From Meloidogyne chitwoodi (taxonomy: Eukaryota > Nematoda > Chromadorea > Rhabditida > Meloidogynidae): a stretch of 64,000 nucleotides of DNA. Location of the stretch: the NCBI GenBank assembly GCA_015183035.1, contig JACZZP010000013.1, positions 2,170,001 through 2,234,000 of the forward strand, in the 5' to 3' direction. Below the pieces are notes generated by a model. It ran no database searches. It was not told the origin of the DNA and saw only the letters and a list, made by a program, of their open reading frames with translations. Shown here in pieces: positions 38,901 to 50,400 of this stretch (within the stretch, counting starts at the first letter, position 1; the number at the start of each line of letters is the position of its first letter). The position numbers and the translations under genes are program-made.

Positions 38901-41900
38901 ATATTCAATCACCTATTATAAATAATAATAATAATATTATTTTTACAAATCCACAAATGCATCAACAACAAAATCAACAACAATTTTTACCATTTATACA
39001 ACAAGATGGTCAAAATATTTACATAAATAATCATCAATATTTACAACATTTATTAAATGTTCAACAACAAAATATTGATAATAATGGAAATTTGTATATT
39101 TCAAATTCAATTGTTGATGGAGATGCTAATAAAAATAATAAAAAAATTATTGAAGGTGGAAAAGATGTTCAACAACAACAACAAAAAAAGCAAACAAGAA
39201 CACGAAAAAAGAAGGGAGAAAATAATGTTGTTGTTGCAACTAATGATTCTTCTTCTACTACTACAAATATTTTATTTAATGATAATAGTTTGTTTTGTTT
39301 TTTTTATTTTTTTACCTTTATTTTTTTGTGACCAAATGTATTAAATTTATTTAAAATTATTTTTTAATTTTTTTTAGAACAACAAATAATGTCCAACTTT
39401 AATGGAATAAGCACAGCAACAATATTACAAGAACAAGAAGAACATTATCATCATCAACAACAATTTGTTGATGAAGAAGAAAATGAACCTCCTCCTGTGC
39501 TTTGTAGAGGAGGTTTTTTTTTAAAAATAAATTTTAAAATAAATAAATTAAATTTTTTAGAAATTTCTTCAGACCCGTCTAATAATAATAATGGAACAAA
39601 ATCAATAGAAAATGTTTTTCAAAAAGAAGCAAAAATAATTCGTGAAAAAATGTTTGATTCGAACGGGAAAAAATATGGGCCAATTGTTCATGATATTGAT
39701 GGTTTTCGTATTGAGGTTTTTTTTGTTTTAATAGTTATACTTAACAGAATAATTATAGTTAGAAAAGACCTTTTTTAAATTTTATTTTAAATTTTCTTTT
39801 TTTTTTAAAATTTAATTTAAGGAAGATGTTGATCCTTTTCCTTGTGAACATCAAAAATTATTGGAAAAGTTGATTATGGATGAAAATGGGATTAATCAGC
39901 AACAACAGAGGGATGGTTTAGCTAAAGAAAAGAATGGAAATGAAGGTTTTTTAAATTTTTTTATTAAAATTTAAGTAATTTTTATTGATTTTTCTAATTG
40001 AAAAATTCTATTTGCGACGTATTTATTGATTTTTTGGGATGGAGTACCTATTTGTTTATTTAAATTGATTTTTTTTCTTCTTATTCAATGGCGTTTTTAT
40101 ATTTTATTTGTGTCTAAATAAAATATAAAAATTTATTTTTTAAATAAAGGAGAGTATTTTAATTTTTTTTTAAAGTTAATTCATCAATGGAAGAAGAAAA
40201 ATCATCTCCTTCATCTAAAAATTCATCAGCCGAATTAAATAATAGTAATAATACTAATACAATTAAAAAACGACAAAGAAAGCATTCTTCTTCTTCTTCA
40301 GAAGGAGGTAGAGGTGTTGAAGAAGAAGAACGTTCTTCTTCTTTTTCAAAATCTCCACCAATTAGAAAATTGAAAAGAATGTCATCAACATCAAAAATTG
40401 AAGATAATAATAAACAACAACCAACTAAAGGACGTAGAGAATTAGAAAATTTACTTAAAATGGATTTTGGACCAGGCAAAACACCTTTTCAAACATCAGA
40501 TCCAGATGAATATAAAGAAGAAGTTTTGGGTGGAAGAAAAAGAACACTTGCTTTGGCTGCAGGTTTATTATTTTTTTAATTTCTTTTTTTTTTATTAATA
40601 ATAATTTTTTAGAAGAAAAATTTGCAAGAAAAAGTATGGAAAGACCTGGCTCATCATCCTCTAAAAAACATTTTAAGGATAAGAGGTTTTTTTTTAATTT
40701 ATTAAATTTAAATATTAGCGAAGATGTGTTATGGTTAAGTAGATAAAGTCCTCGCCTGCTTGTATTTATGGGGTGGGTTCGATTCCCAACATGAATTCTT
40801 TCTTAAATTTGTCGTAAATCGCCTTCCTTTTGTGATTTTTCTTATTTAAAAAATTCACAAAACTAAAAAAAAATTTTTTTAGCTTAACTTCAAACGACAA
40901 ACAGGAAAAAAACACTGAGCCAAGACGTTCAGATGAATCAGTTGAAGAAGGTTGTTGTTCTTATTGTCATCGACCATTTAGTGAAGTTGGAAGGGATAAA
41001 GAACATGAACAATATTGTAGTAAAGAATGTAGAAGAATGAAAAAATATGCAAAAAGACAACAGCAACAACAACAAAAAATTGAAGGAAATAATAAAAGCT
41101 TGGAAAATTCAAAGTATTTTTTTTTTGTTTTTTATTATTATTCTTTTAATAACAAAAGAAAAGTTTCAGATTTTTTTATATATGTTAATTTAAATAATAA
41201 GTTGAGATTGTAAAAAGGAAATGTCATATTTTTTAAATTTCTTTTTTTTTTAAAAAAAAAGAAATGCTTCGTCTACATCTCAAGAGGGAAATAATAATAA
41301 AATAAATTCTTCTGTTGTTCAATCATCTCCACCAATTATTAAATCAACAACACCACCAACTACAATAAAATCATCACCATCTTCAAAAATTATAACAAGT
41401 CCATTAGGTTCAGCATTTTGTACATTACAACCACAAATGCTTGCTACTAACACAATTAATAATACTAAAAATAATAATAAATGGTCAACAATACCAACAA
41501 CAACAACATTAAACGAACAAGCAGCACAAAGAATTGTTCAAAAACAAATTGGTGAACAAATTGCTTCTATTGCACAAGGATTTGAGGTTTATAAATTGAA
41601 AAATTTAATGTTATTAAATAAATTTAAAAGATTCAATCCTCTTCTTCTTCTTCTGGAGATGAACAACAACAACAAATGATTCCTCGTCCATATGGTGCTC
41701 CTTTAAATTTAATACCACAAGTAACTCAGCAACAAAAACAAATGATTACATCAATACCTTTACAACAACAACAGCATTTATTTGCTGCTGCTGCTGCCCA
41801 TTTTCATCCTCATGCAGCATATTTTAGTGGACAAGGTTTTTTTCTACTTTAAATTCTGATTTTTTACAATTGTAAAATATAATTTTTTCCTGAACAAATT

Positions 41901-43281
41901 CTGATTTTTTACAATTGTAAAATATAATTTTTTCCTGAACAAATTCTGATTTTTTACAATTGTAAAATATAATTTTTTCCTGAACAAATTCTGATTTTTT
42001 ACAATTGTAAAATATAATTTTTTCCTGAACAAATTCTGATTTTTTACAATTGTAAAATATAATTTTTTCCTGAACAAATTCTGATTTTTTACAATTGTAA
42101 AATATAATTTTTCCTGAACAAATTCTGATTTTTTACAATTGTAAAACAGATTCAACCGGAAATAATAACAATAATTTTGCTTCATTTCTTCATAATTCAC
42201 AATCTCCTCCTATTAATCAACAACAAATTCCTTCACTTACACCACAAATTCTAATGCCTATAACTTCTTTTTCTGCTGCTACTTCTTCTTCTTCACAACA
42301 TTTAATAAGACAACAACAATTTTTACAATCTCCAATAAATACACCAACAATAACAACAACACCTAATAATACTATAAATAATGAAAAAAATGCTGAAATT
42401 GAAACTTTAATTGCTAAAAGTATTTTTACTTGGACGGTAAGCATAAAATAAATATTTTTTTAATTTCTTCTATTCCTCATCATTTTTCTTCTTCTTCTCA
42501 TTTCTTGATTTGTAATTGACATTGAATGGAAATGTTTTGCAATTTTGACAATTTTTGCATTTTAAAATTACTGATTTTTGCCTTTTTGAAATTCTTTTGA
42601 TCTGTGAAATTTTTTTTTAAATTTATTTTATTTATTTTTTTAAATTTTTTACCTTTATGGAAATATCATTTTTCCCACTTTCTGGTGCCAACCAACAATT
42701 AAAACATCTTTAAAAAAATTAATTTATTTAAAAATATTTTTAAAAATCTCTCCTACCTTTTACAAAAATTTCTTTTAAAATTTCTATGCATTTTAATTTG
42801 ATCAACAAAACAAAGTTCTCTAATTTCTCTAAGTGTTAATCTTGCTAATAAATTATATGTATTTTTATTTGAATTATTTTGAGAATTAATAGAATTTAAT
42901 AAATAAGAAGCTTGTTCTAAAAATGAATTACGTAAAATTTGTGCATTTATTTGTTGTTTTGAAAATTGTTTTGTTTGTTTGTTGTCTTTTTGTTGTCTTT
43001 TGCCCATTTTATTACTTTTCTAAATTTATTTATTTAAAAAAATTAATTAATTTTTTTAAATTCTTTTTTTTTTTCAGTCAGAAGATGTTTCAAAATGGGT
43101 TAATTTAATTACAAATTCTGAGAATAATGGTGAACGATTTATTCAACAAGAAATTGATGGAAGTTCACTAGTTTTATTAACATGTGAACAATTACAAAAT
43201 GAATTAAAATTAAAATTGGGGCCAGCAGTTAAATTAAATAATGCTTTGAATGCATTAAAAGCAAGGCAGCCATATATTTAA
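35949..43281 (+). CDS. PHC: Polyhomeotic-like Polycomb protein (FCS zinc finger plus SAM domain)
   Basis: Polyhomeotic proteins are subunits of canonical PRC1 and silence chromatin by SAM-driven polymerisation. Three landmarks occur in the right order. The conserved motif before the finger reads IVHDIDGFRIEEDVDPFP (near 39676-39840), like the HxIxGFxIxExxxPFP of PHC proteins. The FCS-type finger is CCSYCHRPF...EQYCSKECRRMKKY (near 40948-41050). The C-terminal SAM is WTSEDVSKWVNLI, RFIQQEIDGSSLVLLTCEQL and LKLKLGPAVKLNNALNALKA, ending PYI-stop. The long N-terminal part is Ser/Thr/Asn/Gln-rich, as in other PHC proteins. About 17 exons; interior exon boundaries in low-complexity parts are approximate, and the single-gene model rests on consistent frame and strand. 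One intron is entirely a minisatellite, another holds a tRNA-like relic, and the last contains an antisense RPP21 gene. Confidence 0.8.
37017..37137. repeat. Decayed ATTCTGATTTTT repeats in a polyhomeotic intron
   Basis: The intron after the codons for EDNKR contains successive TTTACAAATTCTGATTTTTT-like units with drift. A second decayed array lies at about 37715-37910 in a later intron. Both resemble the intact 45-bp array at 41851. Confidence 0.55.
40722..40800 (+). pseudogene. tRNA-like sequence in a polyhomeotic intron
   Basis: A-box TGGTTAAGTAGA (40732-40743), B-box GGTTCGATTCC (40776-40786) with a partly pairing T arm (GGG/CCC). Acceptor arms ATGTGTT and AACATGA pair only partly. It is the closest to a cloverleaf in this window, but still defective. 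Confidence 0.55.
41851..42147. repeat. 45-bp minisatellite filling a whole intron
   Basis: Six full units and one partial unit, nearly identical; the sixth lacks one T. Each unit is AAATTCTGATTTTTTACAAT followed by TGTAAAATATAATTTTTTCC and TGAAC. Units start at 41851, 41896, 41941, 41986, 42031, 42076 and 42120. The intron begins at the donor CAAG|gttttt (about 41836). The last, truncated unit turns into TGTAAAACAG, whose CAG is the splice acceptor. On the minus strand the array is an open frame of 15-residue repeats, a by-product of the 45-base period. Confidence 0.95.
42470..43007 (-). CDS. RPP21: RNase P/MRP protein subunit RPP21 (Rpr2 family), nested
   Basis: Zinc-ribbon protein subunit of nuclear RNase P, which trims the 5' leader of pre-tRNAs. 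The gene lies on the opposite strand within the last intron of the polyhomeotic gene. Three exons join in frame: a basic helical N-terminus (MGKRQQKDNKQTKQFSKQQ, LRNSFLEQASYLLNSINSQ, LLARLTLREIRELC), the family core KMHRNFKRNFCKRCFNCWLA ending at ISIK, and, after an acceptor ttcacag, IKRISKRQKSVILKCKNCQN, CKTFPFN and a Lys-rich tail with stop TAG at 42470-42472. The paired motifs CKRC and CKNC are the four zinc ligands, in the spacing of RPP21/Rpr2. Total about 145 residues, near the usual 150. The assignment rests on this layout, not on a search. Confidence 0.8.
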
Positions 43282-44453
43282 AAATTGAAAAAAAATTGAA
43301 ATTTTTTTTTGATATTTTGTGACATAAATACCCAGAAAAGGGAGAGAGAGGAGGACTTATACATATATTATTTTATTAATTTTAAAAATGCTTCTGAGAC
43401 AATTTGTAATTTTTGAAAGTATTTTTAAAAGTTGAGAAGCATGCTTCAAAGAAATTCACTTTTGTTTCCGAAATTTTGATTGAGAAATTTGCTTCCAAAA
43501 AATTGAAGCAAATATATTCAAAAAATGTTTCTATGTAATTTGTAGCGTGCTTCAAAAATTTTGAAACTTTTTTTTTGAAATTTGTTTCTGAAGCTATTTC
43601 AGAAGCATGACATTATTTAAGAGACTTTTTTGCTTTGAACATTTTATTTTAATTTTATAGAGAAATTAATTTGAGGTTTTTAAGAACCGAAAAAAGGATT
43701 ATTAATTTTATTTAATTATTTATTCGTAAAATAAAATTCGTGAATATTTTGAAAAGATCAATAAATTGATCTTTTTTCTTTTGCGTTTAAAGCGCTTTAT
43801 ATATTTTTCTTTATAAAATTGAGGAATGGAAATCTAAATATATTTTTAGGAAAATGAAGGACAAAGATTTTACGTACAGACGACGAAAGGTTAATTTCTT
43901 TAAAATGTATAGTTTCAAAATGTCAACTTAAAGAATGGTCAAAAAAAGATTTTATTTAATACGTTAGTTCGACATTTTGATAATTTTTAGCCTTTTGACC
44001 ATTTTGAGAGTTGATGTTTTAAATTGGTTTTTAACTTTTCTTAAAAATTGTTGTTACTTTAATTTTGTTTTTTTGGGTTAAATTAAGAATATTGATTTGT
44101 TGTTTCTTTCCTTAAAAGGAGAAGGAAGAATTGTTTTACGTGATTCATACAATTTTATAAAAAAAATTTTTTTCTTTCTCCTTGTTCGTTTTTGGGACAA
44201 ACATTATTATTATTTTCTTCCAAAAAAACTTTATTTTTAGAGATCTAATCATTTTTTTAACCTTTATTTATTTATTTAGTGTTCAAACAGGTGGAACAAA
44301 ACTTTTAATTTATTTTTTGTTTAAAATGTGCAATAACTACAACAACAATATAATATTTAAATAAAAAGCAATATATTTAATTTATTTATTTTCTTCCATT
44401 TATTATCAACAACAAAAAATTGCAATTTTAATTTTAAAAAATCTGTTCAAAAA
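43282..44453. other. Intergenic region between PHC and RalGAP beta genes
   Basis: Contains repeated GCTTC/GAAGC words (43390-43610) and an imperfect inverted repeat, AAAATGTCAACTT...GGTCAAAA (about 43916-43950) against TTTTGACCATTTTGAGAGTT (about 43992-44013), possibly a small decayed MITE. No gene recognised. Confidence 0.35.
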
Positions 44454-47400
44454 ATGCAAGAAAAGGAAAATGAATGGCCTTCTATTGAACTAACTAAACC
44501 TAAATTTGGAATTTTATCACAGTTTACAAGGTTTATTTTTTATTGAATATAAGCAATAAAATAAAAGTAAATAATGGTTTTTGGTAAACAATTTTTTTAA
44601 TGTTTATTTGTTGATATTTGTTTTATATGAGTATTAAAATTCTTTTTTTTTTTGAAAATATGAAAGGGTTTTTACTTATTTTATTCAATTATAGTTCGAC
44701 AAGCGAAGCAATATCTCATATTTTGGTCAAAGAACTTGTTGAGAAAGTTGACAAACATTTGGTACCATCTTCTAGTCTAAATGAAGCGTTTTCTACTGAT
44801 CATGATTTGAAGTGGATTATGCAGGTTTCTTTGACAATTTAACTTTTATTGTGTAGATATGAATCAGGTCCTGAGTTTTAGCTGGCGTAAAATTCCTCAA
44901 ATATTAGTGTTATTTGTTTGGGCGATCCACAGGGTTAGAATTTAATGCTTGGTCTGTATTTATAAATAGTAATTAAATGGAAATTGTTAGTGTCTCTGTG
45001 GTGTAGTCGATAGAGCCCCCTCCTATATATGTCAGCGAAGCTGACTAGAAGGAATAGTTGAATCGCGTCAGTGTATTGTTTATTTATTACTTTGTTTTTT
45101 AAGCAATAGTTCATAATCTTTTCTTTTAAAGTTTTTTATAATATTTTAAATTTAAGGTAATAAATCACAGTTTAACCCTTCAATTTATACCAAATCAATG
45201 CTATGAAACTCTTCGTTCTGCTGTGCGTATTTATATTGCTTGGAGTTCAGCACTTACAACAGACTCTCCGAGACAATTTTGTCCAAAACAAATTTTGTTA
45301 TATCCAGATAAATATTTTAAGTAAGTTTGAGTTTTTAAAAAGTAAGTAAATTTACCAAAACTTTTTCTTTTCTCAGGAAATTTCTTGAAGCTTTTCGTCA
45401 CGTTTTTCAAGAAAAAGAAAGCTTATCAACAACAGACAATCATTTGGTTTTAAGTCGTCAAGGAACACAAATGCAAACAATTTTGACAGCTATTCGACAT
45501 TTAACAAATCATTCAAAAGATGAATTTAAAGATGAAGTTTGGGCTCGTTGTTTGTTATTTTTGCTAAATATCAATGATCAATTAATTACTATTGGATCTT
45601 GTAAATCTCAAGGTTTTATTTTTCTTTTCTTTTTATTTTTTTATTTCAAAGAATCTATTGGATATTTAATGGCTAGAGATTTGTGTCAAAACCTTTTTGA
45701 TTGTTGGTTGAAAGCTTCTTTAAATGAATGTATTCCATCTCCAGCATATTGGACAACATTTTCTTCTCTTTCTTTGCGATGTGGAGCTCAGGTTTTTTTA
45801 ATTTTAATTTTAAATATAAAATTAATTTTTTGAGATTCAATTTATTGAATGTTGGGCAACTTCTCTTCTTCATTCATCTTCTCTTTTGCTTCAACATTTA
45901 TTTGGTCAACAGTTTAATGTGCAGGAAAACGTTGGATTTGGTATTCTAAAATTAATGATTATTTATGTTTAAAATTGAGTTCGAGAGACCATTACTTGAA
46001 TTTTTACTGTTCCCATAGTTCAGGCAATTTTTCTGAACATTTTTGGTTTTTTCTGAACCTCTGTTTTCCCGTCAATAAAAATTGGGATTTTTTATTAATA
46101 AAATAAATTATAATATTTAAAAAAAGATGATGACAATGCATTTGGTCAATTTTCTTCAACATTAATATCAACTCCAGAAAGAATTTCAACATTAAAAAAT
46201 GTTTGGTTAAATTTATTTATTCTTCTTGGACGACCAACTAAATTTATTGAAAACGGTTTTATTTAAATTAAAAGAAAAAATATTTTTTTAGCACTTTTTC
46301 TTTTGGAAGCAACCACCTCTAAACTTTCGTCTAATTCAACAAGATTTTTTATAGAACAAATCAAACTTTCATTTTTCTTAATTGTTTTTGCATTTAAAAA
46401 GCTTGTTGATTTATTTTTTGGTAAATTAAAAAAAAATTAAATTTATTAATTTTTTTTAAAAGGTGATCGAATTTCTTTGGATTTTAATGAAAGTGAAGAA
46501 TTGCATTCTCAATGGTTGGAAGCTGCACTTGTTTCAAATGTTTCTACAAAGGTAAAATACATATATTAATATATTATAAGTATTTTTTAAATTTTTCCGG
46601 AAAGTTTTTTACAACTTTTTATTTTGGATTGTATTTTCTTATTTTGGTTTACAATTAAGTTTACAATTTTGTATTACAATCAAGTTTTATTTCTAATTTT
46701 TATTAGCAAGAACAAAGACTTCCCTCTTCTTCTGATTATCAAATGCTTACATCAACAACAACTTCCAACAATAATATTAGTGAAATGACTGCAGTTCAAA
46801 TCTCTGGTCAAGTTTTGGCTCAACAACATGTTTGGTTTATTCTTAAAAGTAAAGTATAATTAATTTTTTATTTATTTATTTTTCAAATAGATAATCCTTT
46901 TGATGACAAACAACAAAATTTATTATTAAAAAGAAAACATTCCTCTTCTATATTGTTAAATTTATTTTTGGATTGGCTTTTTGAAGCAGCACTTTTTCGA
47001 ATTAATGGTGGAAATACTTCAATTAATGACTCTACTAAAGGAGGTTGTATTATTTTTTAAAAAATATAAAAATAGTAAGGTGTGTAATATAAGTAATTTT
47101 ATCTATGTGTTTTTTAGAAATTTATCTTTTAAGTAATAAATTAATGTTTTTTTGTCATTTTAACAATTTCTCGCTCTATTTTTCTCCTTTCCTAGCCTCT
47201 AATATAATAAAATGACAACGCTATAATTTTTATTTGTTCACTGTAAATTTTATATATTTTTTAGCCAAAAAATATTCATAAATTCAAACAGAGATAAGAG
47301 AGGAAAACTAAGTTTTTATAGTGAAACAATAAAAAAGAGGCGCGCGTTGTTTTGTTATTAAAAATTTTGTTTATTATTCTATTTTTATTTTTTAAATTTA

Positions 47401-50400
47401 CATATTTAATACAAATATTACAATTTTTACAACTTTCCGGAAAGGTTTGTATTTTTTACAATTTGTAAATTTTCTGTAAAGTTTGTTCTTTTTCCTTTGA
47501 GTTTTACAATTGTATTTTTTGCAAAGTTGTATTTTTATTATTCTTTCCGGAAAGTTTATTTTTTTATTTTTAGGCTCTTTTAATTGTAAAATAATTATGT
47601 TATTAGTTTGCGAATTTTTATTTGTTTTGTACTTTATTTCTCTTTTTCCATTAAGACCTGATCCTTTTCCCTCTTCCTTTTCCGATTTTTGTCTCATAAC
47701 GTGTTGTTGCTTTAATTTTTATTTTTCTCTCTGTCTGCCCCCCCTTTTACTAGAATCAACCGCGCGTGCTCAAGTTTTATTGAACACCACGCAGATTTTG
47801 GATGGGACGAAAAAACGGATAGAAAAATAAGAAAAAGGTTTTTACGTTTTTGTTGTTTTCTATAAAAAATGCGGTTTTTTCTTTACTTTTTTGAATCCAA
47901 AAATTATTTCTTACCACACATTTGAAAAATTCCAGATTCAAAACTTTAAAAAATGAAAGGACATCAACAAAATCGAGTAAAGCTTTTTATTATATTTTCT
48001 ATTTTTGGATTTAAATAAATTCTAATATTTTCATAAGAGTATTAAAATATATATATTAATATATATATATCCAATTTTTTGCGCGATCTATCCTTTTTTA
48101 CAATTTTGTTGAGCACTTATATATCTTTCAAATTCACTTTAATATTTAACTCACTTTCTCTTTTTTTCTCTATTTGTACAGGTTGTTTTAATATTTTTTA
48201 AAATATTAGTTTTCTTGTAAAATGAGGAGCATTTTTGAGTGAATTTTTTTGGGAAATATACTTTATTTAGAGAAATAAATAATAGCGGCACTCAAACAAA
48301 AAAAACGTGTATTTTTAGATCAATAAAATTTCAATTTAACTTAAAATTATTTGTTTTAATTTTTATTTTGATTTTAAACTTTTTTTAAAAGTTTGAATTT
48401 AAATATTTATTTCTAGATTTTAATTTTTCATTTTTTCACAAACTTACAATCTTTCTATGTTTTTTATTTAAATTTTCCGGAATTTGTAAATTGCTTTAAA
48501 AACTTGTTGGAGTTTGTAAAGTTGTAAAATTAGAATTTGTAAACTTAAATTAATCTAACAATTCTATTCTTTTTCTATTTAAACATTTGTCCTTTTAATC
48601 AATCTCATTTTATACTTAAAATTTATTTATTATAAAATTTGGAAGTATATCACATTTTTATCCTTTTTTTGTTAATTTTTTTCTATGCTTTTGTTTGTTC
48701 AGATTGTGACCACCAACAACTACCACCACCACTTGTACCTTCTCCTCTCAATCCTCCAGTTTCTCACAAATCCTTGTCCTCAGTGGCCGATAACTGTATT
48801 ATTACTAATAATAGTAGTATTGGTAGCAATAAAAGTAATAATAACGCTTCTTCTTCTTCTACTTTTTCTAAACGACCGTCAGTACCAACAAATTTTCAAC
48901 AACAAATAATACAAAGTGGAATTAATAATTCAACTACTACAACTCTTAGACGTTCGTTTGGTAAGAAATCATTTTTATTGGAAAAATTAATTAAAATTTG
49001 ATACGTGGAAATTTTCAAAATGTAAAATTTTAAAATATCAAAAAATCTTAAATAATTTTAAAGTTTTTTTTTAATTTTATAGCAACATCTATTTCTCGTT
49101 CCTCTACAACCCAAAGCAGTAGTATGTTAAGTAGCAGTGGCGGCGATTCCCATCATCATCAACAACAACAACAAATAATTACAAATTATTCTTCCCCAAC
49201 AGAATTTCCAAGTGTAGATGGTATTTCTTCAGGAAGGGCAGCAGCACTCTCTGCACTTTGTAGAATTGTTTGTTCAAAACATACAAATGAAAAGTTGAGA
49301 GATGATCAATTAGCTAGGTTCTTTGCTTTGGCGCATGAAGCTCTAATTTCGGTAAAAATTACAATTTGTAAAATAAATTTAATTTAAGTGCAACAAAATT
49401 TGTATAATTACAAAAATCAGAATTTGTATTAAATTAACATTTTTAAGTTTGTAATTTTAAATTGTAAAATATTTTAAATTATTTTATTTTTTTAGAATGA
49501 TCGAATTGTTCTCAGCTCTTTTATCTTCTCTACTGCTGACAATCTTTTTAAATTGGCATTAAAAGGAATTCAAATTTTATTACCAAATTATTTACGTGCA
49601 ATTGAACTTTTGTATAATGAATCACTTCAGATTTTGTAATTTATTTTATTTTTTAATTTTTTATTCAAAAAAATAATTTTTATAGACTTCATCCTTCAAT
49701 TAGTCAGATAGAAATGCGTACGGCCTGTTTAAAAGCACTCGCTTCAGTTTTGGCGTGGCCTTCCTTATTTGGATGGGCTAATATACTTTGTTTAAAATAT
49801 TTTCAAAATAATTTTGTTATTTTTTATTTAGGTGGAAAAGTTTCATCTCCTTCTGTTCAACCTTCTAATCAAAAAATTAAGCGTCAAGGATCAATTTCTT
49901 CATCTTCTTCAAATTTTTTAGAGAAATTTTCTCGATATGCCGACCTTCGTGAACCAATTCAACGCATTCTTATTTGTTCACTTCGCCAAGAAACTGACCC
50001 TTTTAATGTTCAATTTTCTCTTGGACTTGCGGCTATTTTTTGTGCAGAAGCAGCAGAACCAGAATTGAAGAGAACGGCAATGTTACAAACTTGGAAAAAT
50101 GAAAGCAAAAAAACGGAAGAAGGAGAAACTACAATCGAGGAATTTGATGGTAAGAGATGACTTTTGAAACTTATGAATAATTGTAAAATATTTTGCAACT
50201 GTTTTAAAATTGTAAAAACTTTTCCGGAAAGTTTTACAATTCTAATTTTCTTGCAAGTTTTTAGCTCCATTCTCAACCTCTCTCGTCCGTTCATTTATAA
50301 GTGCAATTTGTGATAATTTATGCAAGCCAGCATGGGCAATTGAAACATCTTGTTGTTTAGCAGCATTTGATTGCCTTAATTCACTCTGTTCACTTCCACG

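Noticed and set aside
41844..42200. 118-codon minus-strand frame of 15-residue repeats
   Set aside because: It is the reverse reading of the 45-bp intronic minisatellite; the open frame follows from the repeat length being a multiple of three.
47398..47697. 99-codon minus-strand frame rich in Lys/Asn
   Set aside because: Shadow of T-rich intron sequence of RalGAPB with no splice or codon support.
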